Source of the DNA: an uncultured Rikenellaceae bacterium
GTDB lineage: Bacteria > Bacteroidota > Bacteroidia > Bacteroidales > Rikenellaceae
Direction of reading: 5' to 3'
Assembly (NCBI GenBank): GCA_947038135.1
Contig: CAMQVM010000020.1
Span: 1 to 12,771, forward strand
DNA length: 12,771 nucleotides
Shown here: positions 8,331-12,771 of the stretch, in pieces
Position numbering within the stretch: position 1 is the stretch's first letter
How the letters are laid out: each line of letters begins with the position of its first letter
Program-made: the position numbers and the translations under genes
The notes under the pieces: model-generated
The model's database searches: none
What the model was told of the DNA's origin: nothing
The model's input: only the letters and a program-made list of their open reading frames with translations

Positions 8331-9137
8331 GTTTTGCGAATCACCCTGCAAAGAGGATATATCCGAGTGACTACATCTTTCATCGGGTATATCCATATAA
8401 TCACCATAGTGTGAGGTTAGATAATCTTCATAATCACGTGGGGCATTAAACATTTTGCCTTCAAAATTGACTCTTATAATATCATCATAGTAACGCTTTT
8501 TCTTTGTCTCATTAAAATTAGAACCTAGCGAATATCGCAGCTTCACGGGGACAAATATATCTAATATCCTAAACATAGGGAATATAAAATTGTGGAGAAA
8601 TCCCCAAGCCATTTTTATACGCCATTTAGGCAGGTCTTTATGAAATAGAGGACGACGAACTAGCGTCCCCATCAACTCTTTAGACAACTTAAAAGCGGCC
8701 CATGAACTCTTCTCTACAACAAATATATCTATATATATACCTTGCTTATTAAATAACCTATTTGCTCTATGAGTCTCTTTTATTGTCTTTTCTTTGTGTC
8801 TTATTTTAATAAATGTATTGATATAATTTATATCATCTGCATGAGAGTGTATCTCATGGTTATTCGATAGCTCCCCCTCAAGCACCTTCATAAGCCTTTT
8901 ATACTCTATATGCTCCATCTCTACATCTACATCATCATCCCAAGGTATGAAACCTCCATGACGAATAGCACCAAGCAGCGTCCCACAAGATAGTATATAT
9001 TTTATGTTATGCTTGATACATATAGCATCAAACTCTACTAAAATATCTAATGCAGTCATCTGTAAATCTCGCATAGGAGAGCCATCAGGATTAGATTCTG
9101 CTCTAAGTTTGTTGTGTATGTCTAAATCTATTTTCAT
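8328..9137 (-). CDS. LicD family phosphotransferase
   Basis: The 269-residue product belongs to the LicD/fukutin nucleotidyltransferase-fold family. Characterised members move phosphocholine, or another phospho-headgroup such as ribitol phosphate, from a CDP carrier to a glycan. The hallmark block spans residues 52-72: GTLLGAIRHGG, then FIPWDDDVDV with the metal-binding acidic cluster Asp67-69 and Asp71. A conserved FNAPRDYEDYLTSHYG segment and DIPDERCSHSD close the C-terminus. There is no signal peptide or clear transmembrane helix, so it likely acts at the cytoplasmic face on lipid-linked or nascent glycan. The start is the ATG at 9137, with a -7 box about 90 bp upstream. It converges on the cytidylyltransferase that could supply its CDP-linked donor. 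Donor and acceptor are unproven. Confidence 0.92.
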   Translation of the reverse strand: MKIDLDIHNKLRAESNPDGSPMRDLQMTALDILVEFDAICIKHNIKYILSCGTLLGAIRHGGFIPWDDDVDVEMEHIEYKRLMKVLEGELSNNHEIHSHADDINYINTFIKIRHKEKTIKETHRANRLFNKQGIYIDIFVVEKSSWAAFKLSKELMGTLVRRPLFHKDLPKWRIKMAWGFLHNFIFPMFRILDIFVPVKLRYSLGSNFNETKKKRYYDDIIRVNFEGKMFNAPRDYEDYLTSHYGDYMDIPDERCSHSDISSLQGDSQN

Positions 9138-9162
9138 ATTTATTGTCTGTTATCAATTAGTA

Positions 9163-9206
9163 AGGGTCGGCAATTTATCATAATTGCATAACTATCAACC
9201 GACCCT
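9163..9206 (-). promoter_or_regulatory. Bulged hairpin in the licD leader
   Basis: AGGGTCGG (9163-9170) pairs perfectly with CCGACCCT (9199-9206). Inside it, GCAATT (9170-9175) can pair with AATTGC (9182-9187), leaving a one-sided bulge of about 12 bases. The structure sits between the predicted licD promoter and its ATG, so it would be part of the mRNA leader. It does not match a riboswitch that I know. Confidence 0.5.
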
Positions 9207-9226
9207 ATATATCTGTATTAGATGCA

Positions 9227-9234
9227 CAAAGATA
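9227..9234 (-). promoter_or_regulatory. Predicted -7 promoter box for licD
   Basis: The minus strand reads TATCTTTG, a perfect TAnnTTTG match identical to the box of the convergent transporter operon. It gives licD its own transcript with a leader of roughly 80 bases. No clear -33 element is seen. Confidence 0.65.
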
Positions 9235-9292
9235 TACAAAATAAATTATTATTTGTTGTTCTATTAAATTATGCAACAAGATAAATAACAAA

Positions 9293-9411
9293 GAGCGCTG
9301 TAAAATTATGAACTGCTACGTTATTTTAGGGATATGGACTCAGCCACACACTAAAGTATGCTCACTACCACACCCCTAAATTTTTTGCACTTCATAAATT
9401 TACATACGCTC
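9293..9411. repeat. Long imperfect inverted repeat in the licD-adhesin gap
   Basis: Bases from 9293 (GAGCG, then TGTAAA, TTATGAA, TGC and TTTTAGGG, ending near 9337) are mirrored by the reverse complement running down from 9411 (GAGCG, TGTAAA, TTATGAA, TGC, TTTAGGG). A few mismatches and small gaps separate the matched blocks. The central loop is about 25-40 bases. It lies downstream of the large lipoprotein gene and upstream of the licD promoter. It could be a structured RNA, a terminator-like fold or a decayed small mobile element. Confidence 0.6.
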
Positions 9412-9426
9412 TCAGCTTGAAATTTA

Positions 9427-9453
9427 TAATTTTATAGTAATTTGATAAAATTA
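9427..9453 (-). terminator. AT-only hairpin after the large lipoprotein gene
   Basis: A perfect 9-bp inverted repeat, TAATTTTAT (9427-9435) and ATAAAATTA (9445-9453), with a 9-base loop, lies 8 bases beyond the stop codon on the minus strand. The stem is weak because it has no GC pairs, so it may act together with the larger inverted repeat at 9293-9411. Confidence 0.5.
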
Positions 9454-9461
9454 CCTAGCCA

Positions 9462-12400
9462 TTACAGCTCTACGCACCTCAGAGATGTTCCTGCAGTTGC
9501 TTCTGTTTCACTTAGATGAACCCTATCTGGTCCGATGGTGATATCATATGACATTGAACCATTAGCATTGCTAGACCAAAAGTAAGCCTCATTATACGCT
9601 GGAGAACTAGAATACCCGACAAAAGGGATAAATACTCCACAATACGCATCTCCTGATGGATGATCTGCCGAGACAACTGTTGATAAAATAAACGCTCGGT
9701 ACCTACTCTGACGGGTTTGTGTTACTAATTGCCCAAGCTCAGTTCTAGTTGGCATACGCCATGAGCTACGTCCTAATTTAAAAGCTGCACATTGGGCATG
9801 TCCACTCGCAAACGCAAAATACTCACCTGCAATGGCTGCAATACTTGTCTTTTGTGGCCCCCAATTATATCTACCATTGGATATAGCAGAGCCATAACCT
9901 TTGTTATCAGGGTGATTTAGATCATTTGAAAAATTCTGCGACAACTCATACTTAGAATCTATTAAATCATCTTGAGGCAACTTAGAACCTACAGTTCGAT
10001 CGGAAAGCCTAAAACCATTAACTTGAATACTATAATTATCATCCTTATCAGGGAGTCTACAATTTGTAGTAATAGTTAATGGTAATTCATAAGCAAAGCT
10101 ACCTCCACTCGCTAAAGTTCCCATTACATATAAACGACCATATATATCTGCCTCGCCCGGAGAGGTACGGAAAGGGTAAAAATAAATTTTAGCCCCATTA
10201 ACTGTCATTCCGTTATTGACCTTACTCCAATTAGCTGAAATAGGTTTAGAAGTTGGCGCCTTGCTACTATTTGTTATTACGGCATCCCAATTTTTATTAA
10301 ATGAGCTTGTCACACTGGTAATTGTATGAGTATCAGCTGTTACATCTAATAAAGTATGGACATCAAAACCTGTTAAAACTGTATTATTACGATAACCAGC
10401 AACAGTAGAGAACCCCTCAACACTCTTAGAAGGTTTTAACTCGAAAGGCTCATAAACACAACGTACAGGTAAACTTGTTGTTTTACCACTTACGCCACTG
10501 GCAGCACCATTATTTACAGAATAACCACTAGAGATATCATTTTCAGTAGAGCTCCAATAATCACTACTTGAAAACTTATAAGATTCACCTAAATAAGCAT
10601 TACCATGCTGTTGAATCCACTTTAACTCACTAACCCCTGGCAGGTAAAATTGAACACCAGTATTTAAACAGTACTTAGCAGCCCCATAAGTAGCAGTAGC
10701 ATCTGCATTCATTTGAGTAGTAATCTTTTCACCTGAATCAAATTCTTTACTCGTAAAACCTGTAACTGCAGCAGGGTTCTGCCATACAGCTTTGCCATCA
10801 CCCACTTTCTGACCTGTTGCACCAGCACTTATAGCAGTAGCACCTGTAGCATCAGTAAATGGATCAATTCCTTTTATAGCATTTGCCTCTGCGACCCCAG
10901 CATTATGACCACTCCAGCCACGCTTAGCAAGATGAATACCAGCTAACCCCCAATAGTTACGATTGGCACTGCTACCACCCTCTGGTATAAAAGTTGAAAC
11001 TTTAGCTGTTAATACCTCAGGCGAGATGAAACCATTATCGTAAACCACCCTTACACGCTTTATGACATTTCCTGTTGTCAGATCGATTATTAAATCTTCT
11101 TTATCAACTGCATCACTTAATTTATAAGTGAAATTAAAATGACCTTTTGCGCTTATAGCAGGCACTGCTCCTACTGCCTCTACTGCTGTTTGGTCGTGTG
11201 TCCATGTAGCTGCTGTAAGCCAGCTTTTAACATTTGCAGACAAAACACTGGTTTTCAATAAGTCTACTGTACCGCTTGGTGAAGTTGGCAATACTATCTC
11301 TTTATCTGCTATTTTCATCTTTATTGAACCATCACTCTCATAGTTGACATCTCCCGATTCATACTTTTTACCAAAGCGTGCATGATCCATTGCTACCCTA
11401 CTTATTCCTGTTATTTTTGTGCCTACAATATCACTTTCAACAGCTATATGATTCCACTCCTCTATCACTACCGTTGCTTCAAGCTCTGCTTTTACATTAA
11501 GCTTAATATGCATAATCATATTTGCCGACAATGAAGCTTGACTAACAACCACTGAGTTTTTATAACGTCCTGTTGGGTGTTCAGTTTGTAGGTCTACATT
11601 TATTCGTAAAAATTTGTTGTGCTTATGCCCCGTGCCTGATGCTGGAATATCAACTTTAACTGGTGCATTATCATCGTAAGCAGGAACAATAAACTCTGCA
11701 GAGGGAAATCCATCTATTGAACCTGTTGGTGGCGTTATGGTAACAGTTGGATCGATAGCAATAGCACGGCGCAATGGGTGTGTCATACTATCTAAAACTG
11801 CATGATTCTGCCTATCTGGAGCACCTATAACACCCGAGCCATCTGTTGTTAACAACCCGCCATAAAGACTAAGATGCGATGCTACATCTACAATCTCAAC
11901 CATATTAGACTCACCATTTTGTTTTATATTTCCAGTGGTACTAACAATGGTAACCTTTACCTTAGCTACAGCACGTTTGAATGCTGCATTAACTACTGGG
12001 TTAGATCCATCGGCTTTAATGATTATATCTTTTGTAAGAACTACTATCTCAGGACAATTTGCACCTTTATCTACACCAACGGAAGTTAATACCCCCGGGG
12101 TGAACTGATAAAGTAGCTGATCACGTGACTGAGAATACTTAGCCTCAAAATTTAAATCTGCTGTTACACTTGAAGGTGATAGATTTGATATGGCAACCAT
12201 AGTCCACTCGCCTGCTGGAACATGTTCTGAAGTGATATATGATGCAACTCCTTCGCCCCCCTCTTTTTTATCTAGATTTAAAATCTCATGTTTTAAAACA
12301 CCTTGTTCGCTACCTGCATCTTTTGTAAACAGAAAAATACGCATGTTTTTAATTAAGTTTGCAGCCTCTTCAGCCTTTGCTCCTGTGACATTCATTTCGA

Positions 12401-12506
12401 AGTTTGACCCCTCTATATAAGGTAGTTCCTCTAAGTGCTTGGCATCTCTACAACCCACTAGGGAGGTAAAAAGCATAATAAATGATAATAATAAATATTG
12501 TTTCAT
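9462..12506 (-). CDS. Large fimbrillin-like lipoprotein with two FISUMP/DUF1566-like domains
   Basis: The 1014-residue surface lipoprotein has a signal peptide ending in SLVGC with lipidated Cys19. Residues about 30-360 resemble the fimbrillin (FimA/Mfa1/Mfa2) N-terminal fold: MRIFLFTKD, the AFKRAVAKVKVTI strand (175-187) and a closing VVIEEWNHIAVESDI strand. A less recognisable part (about 360-505) follows. The first FISUMP/DUF1566-like domain covers about 515-686, with NYWGLAGIHLA, FYLPGVSELKW, YWSSTE (650-655) and PVRCVYE. After a beta-rich linker, a second covers about 825-1014, with WRMPTRTELGQLV (916-928), FIPFVGY, YFWSSN (975-980) and LRCVEL ending the protein. The size and domains suggest a pilus tip or accessory adhesin, not a polymerising shaft subunit. 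No other fimbrial subunit gene is visible. The start is the ATG at 12506, followed at once by a good signal peptide. Ligand unknown. Confidence 0.82.
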   Translation of the reverse strand: MKQYLLLSFIMLFTSLVGCRDAKHLEELPYIEGSNFEMNVTGAKAEEAANLIKNMRIFLFTKDAGSEQGVLKHEILNLDKKEGGEGVASYITSEHVPAGEWTMVAISNLSPSSVTADLNFEAKYSQSRDQLLYQFTPGVLTSVGVDKGANCPEIVVLTKDIIIKADGSNPVVNAAFKRAVAKVKVTIVSTTGNIKQNGESNMVEIVDVASHLSLYGGLLTTDGSGVIGAPDRQNHAVLDSMTHPLRRAIAIDPTVTITPPTGSIDGFPSAEFIVPAYDDNAPVKVDIPASGTGHKHNKFLRINVDLQTEHPTGRYKNSVVVSQASLSANMIMHIKLNVKAELEATVVIEEWNHIAVESDIVGTKITGISRVAMDHARFGKKYESGDVNYESDGSIKMKIADKEIVLPTSPSGTVDLLKTSVLSANVKSWLTAATWTHDQTAVEAVGAVPAISAKGHFNFTYKLSDAVDKEDLIIDLTTGNVIKRVRVVYDNGFISPEVLTAKVSTFIPEGGSSANRNYWGLAGIHLAKRGWSGHNAGVAEANAIKGIDPFTDATGATAISAGATGQKVGDGKAVWQNPAAVTGFTSKEFDSGEKITTQMNADATATYGAAKYCLNTGVQFYLPGVSELKWIQQHGNAYLGESYKFSSSDYWSSTENDISSGYSVNNGAASGVSGKTTSLPVRCVYEPFELKPSKSVEGFSTVAGYRNNTVLTGFDVHTLLDVTADTHTITSVTSSFNKNWDAVITNSSKAPTSKPISANWSKVNNGMTVNGAKIYFYPFRTSPGEADIYGRLYVMGTLASGGSFAYELPLTITTNCRLPDKDDNYSIQVNGFRLSDRTVGSKLPQDDLIDSKYELSQNFSNDLNHPDNKGYGSAISNGRYNWGPQKTSIAAIAGEYFAFASGHAQCAAFKLGRSSWRMPTRTELGQLVTQTRQSRYRAFILSTVVSADHPSGDAYCGVFIPFVGYSSSPAYNEAYFWSSNANGSMSYDITIGPDRVHLSETEATAGTSLRCVEL

Positions 12507-12547
12507 AATGTAATTTTATTAACTGTTGTAGTTTCTTGTGGATTACT

Positions 12548-12655
12548 TAATCATGTGTGGAGTTACCTTAAAAAAGGGTTACGGAGAATACAAAGCTATC
12601 AGCACAAAATTAAATTTTGTGCTGATAGCTTTGTAGGTAATTTCAAACATGATTA
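12548..12655. repeat. 108-bp nested palindrome upstream of the adhesin gene
   Basis: The inner part is a perfect 22-bp inverted repeat (12589-12610 with 12614-12635) around a 3-base loop. The outer part is a 20-bp inverted repeat (12548-12567 with 12636-12655) with three differences. The outer and inner arms join directly on the right but are separated by 21 extra bases on the left (12568-12588). The differences in the outer arms argue against a simple foldback artefact. The element contains a -7 box on each strand. Confidence 0.88.
12591..12598 (-). promoter_or_regulatory. Predicted -7 promoter box for the adhesin gene
   Basis: The minus strand reads TAGCTTTG, matching TAnnTTTG, 84 bases upstream of the adhesin ATG. 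It lies inside the palindrome stem, so the identical box occurs on the plus strand at 12626-12633, pointing toward the right contig edge. No -33 element is evident on either strand. Confidence 0.45.
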
Positions 12656-12732
12656 TTTGAAATAAAATTATTATCTGTTTTGAAAAGTCATTTTTTTTGT
12701 TACGCGCGCGAGGCAGACTGCCTAACGTACTA

Positions 12733-12771
<39 letters not shown>

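Noticed and set aside
11874..12420. Two short plus-strand open frames opposite the adhesin gene
   Set aside because: Both lie wholly inside the adhesin coding region, with no promoter box or recognisable protein features.
12548..12655. Invertible promoter of the Bacteroides capsule type
   Set aside because: The inner arms are separated by only 3 bases, so inversion would change nothing useful, and no site-specific recombinase gene is in the window.

Overview
The window is an AT-rich contig from a member of the Bacteroidota, most likely order Bacteroidales and probably host-associated. The evidence is Bacteroidota-type -7 boxes (TAnnTTTG) ahead of several genes, the absence of obvious Shine-Dalgarno sites, a eukaryote-like (type 2) isoleucyl-tRNA synthetase, a DUF5690 membrane protein, a GH20 hexosaminidase lipoprotein and a large fimbrillin-like lipoprotein. 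I cannot place it to genus. Both ends look technical or at least suspect: bases 1-49 are an untrimmed Illumina adapter with a readable i5 index, and the last 35 bases are a pure GT run after a short GC-rich stretch.

Left half, plus strand. A promoter precedes ileS (179-3606), which reads as a full-length enzyme of about 1142 residues except for one missing base near 407-410. Its active-site signature is GIHH instead of HIGH, the arrangement reported for mupirocin hyper-resistant IleS2 enzymes. An 11-bp tandem repeat runs over the ileS stop codon and a weak AT-rich hairpin follows. Next comes a GH20 beta-N-acetylhexosaminidase lipoprotein (3777-6107) with a C-terminal chitobiase-type domain and a PA14-like domain, closed by a strong 22-bp bidirectional terminator.

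Middle. A fresh promoter drives a two-gene operon: a 12-helix DUF5690 transporter-like protein (6239-7519), overlapping by one base a LicC/PntC-like cytidylyltransferase (7519-8244). A LicD-family phosphotransferase (8328-9137, minus strand) converges on it across a 57-bp tandem repeat. Together they suggest a compact glycan-decoration route: uptake of an already phosphorylated or phosphonate headgroup, activation with CTP, and transfer to a surface glycan. No choline kinase (LicA) and no phosphonate synthesis gene lies in the window. This is the best candidate for an undescribed system here, and it is an inference.

Right half, minus strand. A 324-bp gene-free stretch holds the licD promoter, a bulged leader hairpin, a long imperfect inverted repeat and an AT-rich terminator hairpin. 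Upstream of licD lies a 1014-residue lipoprotein (9462-12506) with an N-terminal fimbrillin-like part and two C-terminal FISUMP/DUF1566-like domains, probably a pilus tip or surface adhesin. Its upstream region contains a 108-bp nested palindrome that carries the same -7 box on both strands.

Taken together the genes point to surface life in a glycan-rich habitat: cutting terminal amino sugars, decorating surface glycans and displaying an adhesin. No tRNA, rRNA, CRISPR array or intact mobile element is seen.
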